This document shows, piece after piece, positions 22,990 through 36,155 of a stretch of DNA of 64,000 nucleotides. Within the stretch, counting starts at the first letter, position 1, and every line of letters starts with the position of its first letter. The notes below the pieces were generated by a model. That model did not search any database and was not told where the DNA came from. It saw only the letters and a program-made list of their open reading frames with translations. The translations under genes and the position numbers were made by a program. Source of the stretch: Phoebastria nigripes (lineage: Eukaryota > Chordata > Aves > Procellariiformes > Diomedeidae); the NCBI GenBank assembly GCA_035582835.1, contig JAYKAV010002774.1:726418-790417 (forward strand). The letters run 5' to 3'.

Positions 22990-23847
22990 TGCTACATCTT
23001 TATCAATGATCTGGATGAGGGGATTGAGCGCTCCCTCAGTAAGTTTGCAGATGACACCAAGCTGGCCAGCAGTGTCGATCTGCTCGAGGGTAGGAAGGCT
23101 CTGCAGAGGGACCTGGACAGGCTGGATCGATGGGCTGAGGCCAACTGCATGAGGTTCAACAAGGCCAAGTGCCGAGTCCTGCACTTGGGTCACAACAACC
23201 CCATGCAACGCTACAGNCTNGGGGAAGAGTGGCTGGAAAGCTGCCTGNCGGAAAAGGACCTGGGGGTGCTGGTTGACAGNCNGCTGAATATGAGCCGNCA
23301 GTGTGCCCAGGTGGCCAAGAAGGCNAANGGCATCCTGGCCTGTATCAGAAATAGTGCGGCCAGCAGGAGTAGGGGAGTGATTGTCCCCCTGTACTCGGCA
23401 CTGGTGAGGCCCCACCTCGAATACTGTGTTCAGTTTTGGGCCCCTCACTACAAGAAGGACATTGAGGTGCTGGAGCGTGTCCAGAGAAGGGCAACAAAGC
23501 TGGTGAAGGGTCTGGAGAGCAAGTCTTATAAGGAGCGGCTGAGGGAACTGGGACTGTTTAGTCTGGAGAAGAGGAGGCTGAGGGGAGACCTTATTGCCCT
23601 CTACAACCACCTGAAAGGAGGTTGCAGCGAGGTGGGTGTTGGTCTCTTCTGCCAAGCAACTAGCGATAGGACGAGAGGAAATGGCCTCAAGTTGCGCCAG
23701 GGGAGGTTTAGATTGGACCTTAGGAAAAATTTCTTTCCTGAAAGAGTGGTTAAGCATTGGAACAGGCTGCCCAGGGAAGTGGTGGAGTCACCATCCCTGG
23801 AAGTATTTAAAAGACGTGTAGATGAGGCGCTTAGGGACATGGTTTAG
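22990..23847 (+). pseudogene. CR1 ORF2 C-terminal part (end of reverse transcriptase and C-terminal domain)
   Basis: The open frame begins in the RT palm with [11 protein letters not shown] and carries the catalytic FADDTK motif (about 23044-23061). It continues through the conserved blocks [39 protein letters not shown] and [19 protein letters not shown]. It closes with [21 protein letters not shown] ahead of the TAG at 23845-23847 (that block in two parts: [11 protein letters not shown] and [10 protein letters not shown]). No frameshift interrupts it; only N bases leave residues open. The endonuclease and most of the RT are missing, so it cannot move on its own. The frame is continuous back to about 22981, but CR1 identity starts near 22990. 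Confidence 0.93.
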
Positions 23848-23910
23848 TGGGCATGGTGGTGTTGGGTTGACGGTTGGACTCGATGATCTTAGAGGTCTTT
23901 TCCAACCTTA

Positions 23911-23937
23911 ATGATTCTATGATTCTATGATTCTATA
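23911..23937 (+). repeat. CR1 3' tail, (ATGATTCT)3
   Basis: Three 8-bp units plus ATA end the CR1. These short repeats are the hallmark of CR1 3' ends and serve in target-primed reverse transcription. Confidence 0.95.
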
Positions 23938-26571
23938 CATTGTAAGTCACAGGATCCTTCCCAGCAGAGGCAATGTCTGCAGTGGGAGTTTCAGGTAAGG
24001 CTAAGTATCTTCTCTATCAATAAGCTAACTGCAAGTGAAACATTCTTTAAAAAGAAGAAGCAAATGACCTAACACTTTGGTCATGCCTTCAAAGTATCTT
24101 CCAACTTCTTCACCAGTAGGAACTATGCTGTCATCTTCAGAGTGCAAACTGATCATTCCTGGAAAACTAATGTGGCACGGGCTGCTGGCCAAGCTGTTTT
24201 CATCTGCCAAATTGCATTTTAGAAACCTAGAAGTATAAAAGCACATCAAATAGTTTCATAGTAGCACTTCTCCACATAAGAAACTGCAGAAACTATATCT
24301 TGAAAGAGAAATGGACTCTGGACAAGCTCTCTAGGACACCATGTATTCCATGCTGTAACATTCATTAAGTGGAGACCAACCCTCAGTGGAGGATTTTCAT
24401 TGCTTTATTCGCTCTTGGATAAATCACCAAAACAGGGTAAGAGCAGCCCTCCAGAATTTAACAGAATGTAGAAGAAGCCAAGATCCACAAGAAAAGCCTG
24501 GAAATACAAAACAAATGGGGAACTCAGAAATCTTTTTTATTATTTTGATACAGCAATGAACGGTGAAAGGTCTAATGGGCAGTAGGACTCTGACATCTTA
24601 TATCAGTAAAGAAGTTGTTCATTCGCAACTATTTAGCCAGGAGGACAAGACGTCATGGTGGTATTGCTGGAAAATGGAGTAGCCTGAATAACTCTGCGTT
24701 TGGCAAAATACATATTTCTACCACTGTCAAGTACATGACTCAAGTATTATAAGTGTTAATTTTTTCTATATTTATCATTTTACAATTTCAAAATATCTTA
24801 TTTTAAATCATAAACCTCTTCATAAGTAGCACTAAATTAATTTGAAACTCAGCCTTTAACTAGTTCATAAGTAGCACTTTTCCACTCTCCCCAAACTTTA
24901 CACAAGACACGTTATTTTCAGTCCTGCAACTGAGGAATGTCATTGATAAGAATGAGTTTCATAAATTCTAAAAGTTTTCAGAAATTGTAAGGATGCCATA
25001 GCGTCGGGGCGGGTCCAAGGGCAGTTTCCCAGGGCAGGTGCATGCACGTTCCTTGGTTTCGTGCAGCACAACATTCCTCATCAAAAGAACCCATTGATAT
25101 CTTTTGCAAAGACTCAACACCGCTTATGTGTTTCTGAAAAGTACACGTCTTTTTTCTAGAGAGTGGGGCTAAATCAGGTTAAAGTAATTATGTTTCCTGA
25201 AGCCAGAGTGTGAATCCAATGAGAGCTAATGTATACCGCTGAGTGCACACACTCCCTTTGCTTTGCTGTTATGTGCTTTTAGGTAAGAGCTATATATAGG
25301 TGTCCCACTAACTCCACATCAATTCTTTATCATATCTCAGTCTTCAAGTACTATACTACATCATGGTAATCATATACCAAACCAGGGACACATCTAGCAT
25401 TCAGTCATTAAAAGCTTCTATCCATCATTTTTGTCTTCATCTTCTTTGAGATATTTAAAAACTGCAGAGCTGTTCACTTGGTGTACAAAATTAATCTACA
25501 TGGAAAATGCTTTTATGCTTCTTTCAACTGGATGTTAGGGAGAGAACTGTCTTCTGTGGATCATACCTCAACACTTCCATGGCTTACACAATGATAATAT
25601 TAAATGCCTCCTTTAATTATGAAATTGTTTTGGCAGTTGAGCAGAAGTGTCGAAAAATTTGTTACACATCCTTCAGAAATAACTGTTAATTTATTTTAAT
25701 CCACTCTGCTGCATTTTGGAATACACAAAATGTGTAAATATTTGAAAACAAATGTAACAAATATTTGTACTTAGGCTTACTGATCTATAAGGGGGATGAT
25801 ATTTTTCAAGCTAAATATTAATAGTCAGCTGTAAATACACTGCTAGATTTTAAAGTAGTTTTGTCTGCTTTCTACATTTTCAAACATTCCTAATGTAGTT
25901 TCATTCCTATCCTGAAAACAATCAAGCTCGTGTTAGATTATTTCTCCTTCAATTTAATTCTAAGAAATTCTTTTTATATTTGCATTTTCAAAGCAACAGT
26001 AATCACAGAGACAAAATATGGCCCCTTCAATCTACTCTTTAATTGTTTTTTCATTTTAATCAGAGCCAGCACATTGTTCTTGTCTTACCAACATGTATTA
26101 TTTTAACAATAGGTGAATCCTGAAAAACAACATTAATTTGCTGTCACAACTCAGTGATCAATATGAATGATAAATAATACCATGGTTCACTTTTGTTGCT
26201 TCTGCAAGAGCCCCCAGTATTATTTGTGCATTTGCACATTTCCTACCAATAAAATGTTTCCAGAGTGTTGCTCTTGTGAGCTATTATTCTCCTGATCCAC
26301 AGCATTTGCATACGTGCACCGTCTTACAACTGAATTTCCACCAAAACCAGTTAAAGAACATCTTTTGTACACTGAGGAGGCTTATATTAATTATTGCCAT
26401 CTCTACTGATCCATGCAAATTTATTTCTTCACCCACTGAGGAAACAGAAAGCCTCTTCTTTTTTAGCCAGCAGATCTTGATTTGGTTTTTGAATATTATC
26501 ATAGCAGTTTCTGCCATAGTCATGCTCCATGCAGGGATAACAACTCAACAAGACAAGAACAACTAAAAATA
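23938..26571. other. Intronic stretch; one small GC-rich patch
   Basis: AT-rich and featureless except for 24990-25060. There a GC-rich patch holds GGGGCGGG (25006-25013), the Sp1 core, and several CpGs. No gene is associated with it. Confidence 0.5.
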
Positions 26572-26624
26572 TGTACACCCCTGTAGCCCCCCGCTACCAA
26601 AGCCTTGCCATGCAAACCCAATAC
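26572..26624 (-). mobile_element. Sliver (about 50 bp) of the 14161-15300 LTR family
   Basis: The sequence cacccctgtagccccccg through ccatgcaaacccaataca matches the right end of the LTR at 14161-15300 (15250-15300) with few changes. It corresponds to the first 50 bp of that LTR on the minus strand. Here the terminal dinucleotide is intact (TG on the minus strand). No further LTR sequence follows on the left, so the element is cut off sharply. No internal retroviral sequence was recognised to the right. Confidence 0.7.
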
Positions 26625-28746
26625 ACCGTTCTTCTGGACTTTGCAAACAGGAAGCTTACCAGAGTACCTNCTGTGGAGCATGCTACCAGCCTAGGCACGT
26701 ATTTAAAGAAAGTCACCTGCCAATTCCCAAGACACGAAAGAGTCCCATGCAAGACATGTTCACAAGACAAAGGTTTCTACTGATCAATTTAATTTCAGGC
26801 CTATCTTCTTTCAACATCTCCATCTAACAACTTTCTCGGTAAGACTCGCATGTATTCATGTGCTATAACAGACGCAGACAGCTTTCTGAATGAGCCATTA
26901 ACTATTACTCTTGGGCAGCATCATCATTTGTACTTGTATCATGAAACCCTCAGAGACTCACAGTTAGACTTGTAAACTGTCCATGCAACTTCTGTGTAGT
27001 CTGTGTTTTGATGTGTCAGAAGGTCATCATTTGCTGTTCCGACAATTGTAGTTTTGAAGTCCTTGCTCTTCAGAAAAAAGTTGGAGTCCACAAATGACAG
27101 CACATATGCCACTTGGTGCCTTTTCACCTGCCTTTCCCTTTCCCACTAATACCTTTTAATTCTATTTGGTGAGCTAATGGATGAGAGAAGTCCAACATAT
27201 ACATATTGTTGTATAGGCAAACTTGCAGCGTGGACATAGTGTTAGGGTGATTCTATGGCAGATGAGGGAGTGAAAGAAGAAGAAACATTTGTGACAACAA
27301 TTTGTGACAATAGCAAATTACTAATGAATAATTTGGGGGGCTTGCTGTTTCCTTCTCTATCCTTCTCCTCCTTTAACTTCCACTTAGTGACTACTGAGGA
27401 AGTATTTTCTTGTGGAGAAAGCTGAGTGAATGTGATATATAATGGGTGTGTTTTGCCACTTGATTGTTGGGAATTATTTTCACTTTACACAATGTGTTCT
27501 AGATCAACAGCATAAGTTAGCTGGGCTAAATATAAGCAGCATAAGCACATCTTTAAAAAATCTCTGTTGGTGTCTACATCATGCAGAACCTGGTAAAAAT
27601 GAAGCTCTGATGTTTGCGCTCTGCCTTTCACCATTCTCTCACACCCAGGCATGTAAGCCACAGGAGAACCATGTGAACACTGGGAGGTGCCCAGTGATGT
27701 GCGGGAGGCACACAGGCCACTCTGCTGAGACACCCGCCTGCTTCCTCTTGCCAGAACAAAGAGCCTAATTAAACGAAAATCTCCATGCTTCTGACACCGT
27801 GCTGCTTTCCCAGTTGATTCAGAGCTGTGATGTATGACAGCTCAGAGTGGTTTCAATCCATTTCACTTCTTTATGGTGATTGGCAAGAGAAGCTGTAGCT
27901 TCAGAATAAGTAAACAGGAACTTGAAACTTCCTTTACGTGACCTTTCCTGTTCTGCACTCATAGCAAACACAGCCACTATATGACTATATTTTCACTCTA
28001 AGTAGAGAACGAGTACAGTTCTGCACAAAACAAGTTTCTTACAGTTTCTAGAAATACTAACTTGAAAATGAAAACTGTTAACAGAAAACAAACTGCAAAA
28101 ACTAATGAAGTACTTCTGAAAAACCTTCCCATGGCTCTTTACAGTATTTTCTTTATCATACTACAGGGGATTATACCACTAAAAGAATTTTCTGCTCAGC
28201 TCCTGGTCCTTTGCCAGATTTATGGGCAACATCATTAATTGTTTTTAATTACCCTTTTATATTGAAGCGACAACCACATTAAGAACATAATCCATCAACA
28301 ATTTAGAAATCCTTCTATTTGTCCACATTTCCTGGGCAATTCTGTACTTGAGGTGCAAGCATGGTCGCAGTTTTGTCCAATCCCCTTTAAAAAAAATTAC
28401 TTTGGTCTTACTTCCAGAATAAAGAGTGTACATGGAAGGTACTCGGTGGAAGGTGGTTAGTACTGGTTCAACTTCAACAGAGGAGAAACTCCAGACTGTT
28501 GCAAAGTCACTTGCTATTCTGAATAACAAATATTTTGCTTTGAAAAAGTCAACCAACTATTTTTTGCGTCAGACTGTGTTCTTTAAGAACATGCAGTCAA
28601 TTTTTAGCACCTCAAATTATAATTAAAATGTAAAAATACCCATCAAAAATTGCACAAAAGGAATGTAGCGCCTTTTCAGAAAGCAGAGAAATGATGATCA
28701 CTCTTAAACTGTATCAGGATTGTTCAAGGTATTCTCAGCGCTGAAA

Positions 28747-28812
28747 GAGGAACACAAAATTAAGTATGTGTTCCTCTTAATTAAGTATGTGTTCCCTATT
28801 CAGGGAATAGGG
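28747..28812. repeat. Cluster of inverted and direct repeats
   Basis: A perfect 10-bp inverted repeat (GAGGAACACA at 28747-28756 and TGTGTTCCTC at 28767-28776) has a 10-bp loop. A 17-bp direct repeat AATTAAGTATGTGTTCC (28758-28774 and 28779-28795) follows at period 21. A second inverted repeat, CCCTATTC/GAATAGGG (28794-28801 and 28805-28812), closes the cluster. It could fold as two adjacent hairpins. No function is implied. Confidence 0.7.
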
Positions 28813-31800
28813 AACTTTGGGGATTAATTATTCAGAAAATGGAGATCATCACTTAAGTTGTCTCTATTAAAGAATCATAATATTGGAGGCCTTTAGTGTT
28901 TCAAGCATAGTGATATTGCTATTCCATTAAAAAATGATGTGATTGGCTCAGCTCAGATATACCAAATTAAGAAAGATAATATAACTAAGTTTCCTTTTAT
29001 TTGCATTCAGGTTTTAAGGTTTGTGTTTTCAAAGACTTCTCACCAAATATGATGCCTTGAAATGAAATGGAAGATAAGACACTCTTATAGTCACAAAAAA
29101 CTCCAAACTTTGTCTTTCAGATAAAATTCCTGCTACTGCAGAGTCAAGTCAAAATATTACAATTTTTAACAACTGAGAATATTGATATCTTTTTGTATAA
29201 TAAACACCAAAGGGGAAAGCTGGGTATTAAACATTAATGGATACAACTGAAAATGTTTCATCTGCTCCTTGTTTGGGAAGAATATTGAAGACACACAGGG
29301 GATAATGGTTTGTGAAGAATTCTTAAGTACTAGTTGGGTTGCTAGAGGGTATTTTGGAAAAGGAGGTACAGCAAGATGAGAGCTGAGAGAAATTGCTGTA
29401 ACTCTAGGGATGGGATTTTACACTTCCTTCTGGACTTGTGCTGAAAGACGTTCCACAGCAAATTTGACAGTAAGTAGATACCTGGTTTTGCAGGCTGGGA
29501 AGTCAAGGATGGCTAGAAATGATTGGTAGTAACATTGCTTTCTCACATCCCCTTGGCTATAGAAAATAGCAGTCTTTAACCAAAATGCTTAGTTACCCGA
29601 GCATAGGCAGAACTTTGTATTTTTGTTGCTTCAGTTCAATAAGGAGTGAAAGAATGCCAGGACCTCTGGGCAAACATTCAAAGAGAATGGAAGGAAATTT
29701 GTTCCACTTTTAAGCACACTTTAGAACACAATCCTTAATATACAGTTGTTATTCAGCCTTCTATCTTACAAAGTCTGTGCCCATGCTATACTTTTATTTG
29801 AAATTGAGTCTCTCTCATATAAACAAAGAATCAAGATTTTTTCAAGTTTTCTTTCCTGGCTTCATATGCATCACTATCCATCTGCAAACATTCATCCCAT
29901 GGGGAAGCAGGATTGATATCATTTAGAAGAAAGTAAATAACATTTAGATCATGGTTGCACAGTTATTTGCCATTTGTTCGACATGTTTATTCTTTATCTA
30001 CTGTCTACACACAAAGCCGTATGAAGTCAGCTAACGGTCACTCATTAAAATGTACTTTTACCTTATACATATTCATAAGACACACTGTAGAGAAAACCAG
30101 CATATTCTTTAAAAAAGAACAAAGGAGAAAAATCTCAAGGAGACCAACTTTACATGAAAGGAAAAGTTGATTTTCTTAAAAGTTCAGATGTTACAAATTT
30201 AAAAATGCTGCTCTATCAACATGGTGAGAAGCAGATTTTTTTATCAGATTCTCTTTTGAACAACAATTTTTGGCTAATTATTACTTCTCATGTGGACATT
30301 TCTCAAGGCTGAGCCATACTGTGTGCACAGCTGATATGGTACAATCTTTGCTCTACAGCTGGTCTTGTTTGTCATCTCGGTTTACTTGATTAAGCATTTT
30401 AATCAGTGTTTTGCATAAGATTGTGCACCTTCTGTTGAAAATTGTCTGGCTGGTATTCAGTTGAAAACCAGTTGACTTCTCAACATCTTACTTACGCTTT
30501 GGTCGTTTCTCATTCCATAACTTTTGAAGGGTTTATAATCAGTATCTTAAATTCTTTCTTTCTTTACAAAGCAATGAATGGTCTCCAATCATTGCAAAAT
30601 TCTGTACTAACAATGTTGGTAAGCAGCTTCCAATGAAGCTGGTAAGCTGTTTTACATTTAGCATAATGCCATGGAGAATATATAACAGGACTGCCTTATT
30701 TTGCCTTTAGCTTTCACCTTTTTGCCTCTAACTAAAAAAATAAAATACTAGTTTTAGTACTGTATTTATCCCTTCTCTTCTGACTGTTTTGTTAAGTCAC
30801 CCCTTTTCTTCAGCCAGATCAGGTGTTTGGTAATGTTTTTTGGACATAGTAATTCTGCTTCTTCCACCTGAGTTCTCAGGAAATTGAATCCAGATTATAT
30901 TTACACGCTTGAATTAGCTATAATGTACAATTTAAAATCACCTTTATTTCATTCATCCTGCCTATGTTTATATATGTTTCCCTTATGATATTAACATAAC
31001 CCAGGAGCATTCTCATTTTGGCTTTTCTGAGTAGACCATTTGGCTGAGCTCCAGCTCTTTGCCTTGCTCTCTCAGCACAAGGAGGGAAACATCATAATTT
31101 GGGAAAATGTAAGTCCCCCCTCCAGAGTCCAGATCACATTGTCTTAATACCTTCTAGAAATTTTTATTGATAAATGAGAAACAAAAAGCTCTCCAATGAC
31201 TAAGCATAAACAGAAGGACTTAAAAAAACCAATATACCTTTGCCTTATAACTGTAAAGAGAAGGCAAAAATTCGGTTAGATTATTAGTGTTCTCAAACAA
31301 TAACTGCATATTCTCAAGGGGTATGAGACAACAAAATTCACTTTATCTGGGAAAGATAAAGATACTATATTTACTGGATATCCACTATTGCAATAGGTAA
31401 AGTAAATACATATTTACAGTTAATTTACTTCATATTTAAGTTATATCACCTCTATATCAAATATATACTTTCTGCTTTACTGAAGTCTCATCCTCCCTGC
31501 CTTGACTACGATAGGTCATCTTTGAATGATGTCCCTAGACTCCAGTTTCAATGCCTCTGAGTTCTCATTGTTAATCATAAGTCCTTGCTCAGAAAAATGC
31601 ATTTTAAAATTATTCAGCCCAGGACTGAGTAGCCTGATTGTATGAGAGCTCTGTGACATTGTACCTGACAACTCCATTCTACCTCCAGTTTGAAAGGCAG
31701 TCCGTGGAAAACCTAAGCTAGTGCTGATGCATTTCCATTTTAACCCAGGAGGTATACTGCTGGGTTAACTACTATCTAGCAGAGCTAATGTGGTAAAACT

Positions 31801-34800
31801 TCAACCATAAATGACAAATATAAGTGGTGATGCTCAGTATACATATAATGCATAAAGCTGGAATATAGATTCTCTGATTTATCTTGTCACATAAATAGGA
31901 ATCTCAAGAAAATGTCCATGTCAGTTGGCTGAAAAATTGGAATAGAATTTTTTAGGTTTATTTATATAAGCATATAAACATACATGTAAACACTTTTATT
32001 AAAATTGCAACTCCCCTGTGTATATTGGCAAAACCCGTTTTGTAACAGATGAAGAATGAAATATGATTACAGCTCTAGATTAGTTAAAATTGGTATGACC
32101 TTAGGTCTAGTATGAACTATTTCTCATGCAAAAATACAGTATATACAGGCATTTTTAGTTTGTACTAGGACCTCTGGAATCCTATGTGCAGAAAACCAAA
32201 GTTTAATAAAGACCCTTATCAGCTTTAAAAAATCTGATCATTTTTGATGGGAAAATAAAACAAGAAAATAGACAGTCAGAGATGACTGAAACAAGTTCTA
32301 AAAAGAGAGCGACCTTGATGGAAGACAGGGAGAGAGAAGTGTGGAAATGATAAAATAATAAAAATGAGAGCATGAGGTTGAAATAAGCCCAGTAAATGGA
32401 CATACTAATGTACAGTTGCAAAAGAATAGAGATCCAGTTCAGAGCTTAAAAGTACTTGTTTACACTTCCTTCAACAGAAATGAAGGTTGACACCGACAGG
32501 TAGATTATCCCTAGATTAGAGAAAGCTACCGCTTTAAGCCAGATATTAGAATACTTCCTAGGTCATCTCAGATCGACCATTCATTCCTGAAGTGTTTGAA
32601 AGAGAATCCAAACAGCTGTTCATGTAATACAGGAGATCAACCCACAGGACAAGAACCAAACCAAGACAGACTAAAGACACAACTTCTGGGAGCAGAAAAT
32701 TCAGATCTAAGACCCCAGTGTTATCATGTGCTTGAAAGACAGGCAGGAAATAGATACTACCTAAAGTTCTTAATTATGAAACTACTCCTAATTAGAGTAG
32801 TCTCTAGATTTTTCACTTTCATGAGTAATTAAGATACCTTAAAAATACACAGAATCCAGAGCTGTCACGTGAATCTCTTTGATGTCTGCTAGAGAAACAA
32901 TGGAATAACTGCCTAGCAATTTATAAGCTTTACTATCTCATTTGATAAATATGTGAAGAGACTTTACATGAGTCTTAGAGCACCTTTGGTCCACAACGCA
33001 GCAATGTTGGAATGCAGCAAAGAAATCTCTAAACTGGCATCAATACAAGCCAGCGTGTCTTCTCAGTGGACCACAATGCCATCTGCATGTACTTAACTTC
33101 AGTTCACAGGCAGCAGACCTAAAATGCCTTGGCCTCCTGAGAGGCAGGCATATTAACTTTGATGTAGTACCACAAAACACAGCTTTTGTTCTTATAACCC
33201 ACGCCTGACATCTATCCATTGCACATCCTTGTGCTTCTTACGCTGGGGTTTGCACATATGTATTTGGATTTAGGCTGTACTCTTTTTATTTTTTTCCAAT
33301 TGACAAATGTAATGAAGTTAAACTGTTTCATGATGCGAATTTTGGTGATTTTTTCAGTACAGCTAATAGGCTAACAGGTTAAATTATGTTGCAAACCTGT
33401 ATTCAGCAGACAGCAATTAAATTTAGTTTAGCGTGAGAAGAATCTTGAGTGTTCTCTTTGCTCTGATTGATGATCTATCAAATGTTGATTCGTTGGGGCT
33501 TCTTCTATACTAGGAGTACAAATGGGAAGGTGATTAGCACTGTTGAATGTAGGTTCTCTGTGCCAGATACCTCCAACACCAAGCCTAGACCCATCCCAGC
33601 AACCATGAAACTTTTGGGTTCCAATAATGTAGGACATAAATTTGAACAGCTCTTGAATCCTGTGTTGTAAAGCTATCTATCCCTGGCTTTCCATACAAAT
33701 GTGACTACTGTCAATCATTTCCATTAGAAAAATGAGGCTGTGAAAGATCTGGGACAATCCTGCAAACAATTTGCACACAGATTTTGATGGCAAGTTAGTG
33801 ATCAGGCAACGGAAGGACTGACTGCAGAATCACATTCTTCAGTCTCAGTTCTTTAACCACAGCACAACACTCACAGTCAGTATTGGAAAGAGTATTTCTG
33901 CCATTTTTAGTAAAATTGTTTTTTCCATTTCTGACTACACAATTACCAAAAACATGCTGGCAATTACCAATGATGGTAAACAGCACATATTTGGAGCTGT
34001 TACTTGCGATCTGGTGCATAGAATTGATGAAAATGATCAGAAAAATGACAATTTGCCAGCGGTTTCAGTATAACAACCAATGTAGCATAAAAACAGCAAA
34101 CGAGTGTTTGATTTCCTGTGTCACGGAGATACTTATATTAAGCACTCTTAGAAATAGAAAAAGGGAGATGTAGGCTTTTGGAAAAATAAATTACTTGAGG
34201 GATTAAAATCTGTAAAATGACATTAATGATTAGTTTATTTTTAATGGTGAATTTTTTGATAGCACACTAAAAAGTGATAGTGACAAGTCTCATGCTAGTA
34301 CAAGAAAATAAGTTTATACATAAATGATAGGTGCATATGCATTTTTGTCTATGCATGTATCCTATGCATAAACATAGGATTAAATATTTCATACGCATAT
34401 GCCTTTCTGGCCTGAACAGAGTGCTCTTAAGATCAGACTAGCAGAGAGTAACAGCCTGAAAAATGAACTTAGGTCCCAGTTCCACAAAGACTTTTGTCTG
34501 AGCAGCAGTTTACAGACTGCAAAGTCAAATGCAGTCAACACTGCCAGGCTCAAGGTCTTGTCCCAGTCTCTAAAGCAGGGAAGTCTGTTACAGTGGACCA
34601 TCTACCACTCTCTTATTGAATGACCCTCCTCCTTGCCACCTGCCTCCCAATAGCATGCCATCCTTACACTAGTCTCACTGGTTATCTTCCCACTCCTATC
34701 ATGAAATAATATTATCTAATAAATAAACAAATGATCTCAAGGCTCAAGACTTTTTTTGTACAAGCTCAAGGATTAATTTTGTCTTCCATCACTCCATCGA

Positions 34801-36134
34801 TTCTTCTGGTTACACAAAATGATCTAAAAGTGTTCTTTGGGAGTCAATGAGAAAGCTCAAAGTATGCCAACTTTCTGGCAATCTGCATTGCCTCTACGCT
34901 GTCACAACTCCACTGCAATTATCAGTAACAAAATAATTTCAAAATGCTAGGAAACAAAAATGGGCAGTGAGAAAGTGCTTCTAGAAGGGAGAATGAAGCA
35001 GAGCTGAAGATGTTATGTTGCTACAGAAGTGTTACAAAAGCAAAGAATGAACTACTTCAAATGGAAGAATTAGTATCAGGCTTAAGTGCATACCCAAGTG
35101 AAACAAGTAAGGCATATTTACATATGTGGTTTTAGCTATAGCATCACAAAAGTTCTCATTTGAGCACTGAAAAGGATATTTCTGAAGGGTGCCATTTCTG
35201 AAGGGCATTTATGTGCCAAAATTCTTATATGACATCCTAAATATATGGTATGTACACATCCATACTATTTTACAGCAGAATGCACAATAAGCACAAACAG
35301 CATACGTATGGTTGCTCTTACTAAATTCTTTACAATACTCATTCAGCTGTGGGAAGATACTGAAATGGAGTTAAAATACGTTTTGTCTCTTCTCGTCGTT
35401 TTTGTGACTGTCGCTTAACTATTTGATTAGTTTGAGTGTGGGGTTTTTTTAATCTAAATTTTTGAGTGAGAAATCCTGAATTGCTATGAATGAATCTCCA
35501 AATTACCTTTTTTTTTGGCCTCTGTCTTCTTTCACGTTCTAGATTATTTATATTTTTTCGATCCAAGAAGTTTCTGGCTTTTTACTTTTTGCAGTATTTT
35601 TATTAGCATACGTTGTACAAATGTGTTCCACATCAGAGAAAATCCATTAATGATAATTATTCTAGCAGTTTTTTAGAAGTTTTATAGATAAGTAACTTGC
35701 AAAGATTTTTTTCTTTCTTGTTAGTGGTGTGATAGCAACAAAATTCCAGCTTGAAAATAAGTCCTATGGTTTCTGACTACACTCCTTTCTCATTAATTGC
35801 ACTATAAATTAGAAACCCACCAATAAATATTATGGCACAATGATTAGGAATAGATTAAGTTGCCAATTGGAACCTGACTAGCAGCAGATTCCTATGGCTT
35901 ATATTGTTTTGTGACCTTTTCCACTTATGAATAAAGTGGGGATTTTAAAATCTGTAGTTAGCTTTCTCAGATCAAAATAATGAAGCTTTTGGCAGCATTT
36001 TAAGCCTGCTGACTTTGCACTGAAGTGCATGGAGAGGGTTCATGTGAGCCATTCTGCTGACTCATGTGTGTGGTCATAATATCCAGCTGAAGGATGGTAG
36101 AAAAAGACTGAAGAGGCCACTTAAGAAAGTTCTG

Positions 36135-36155
36135 CATGGCCATGGCCATGGCCAT
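36135..36155. repeat. Hexamer repeat (CATGGC)3CAT
   Basis: Three perfect CATGGC units plus CAT, a small self-complementary tandem repeat rich in NcoI-like palindromes. Confidence 0.85.

Larger units (their letters stand above)
22985..23937 (+). mobile_element. Young CR1 LINE, 5'-truncated
   Basis: This chicken-repeat-1 type non-LTR retrotransposon keeps the 3' part of ORF2, a short 3' UTR with the ACTCGATGATCTTAGAGGTC box, and three units of the 8-bp ATGATTCT tail. It is truncated at the 5' end near 22985, as is usual for CR1, and shows no target-site duplication that I can see. The reading frame is fully open, so this is the youngest LINE in the window. Eight single N bases cluster in 23217-23328. 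It is antisense to TMEM117. Confidence 0.95.

Noticed and set aside
34389..34623. Overlapping open frames on both strands, faintly like the end of some LINE proteins
   Set aside because: Only loose resemblance, with no ordered set of motifs.
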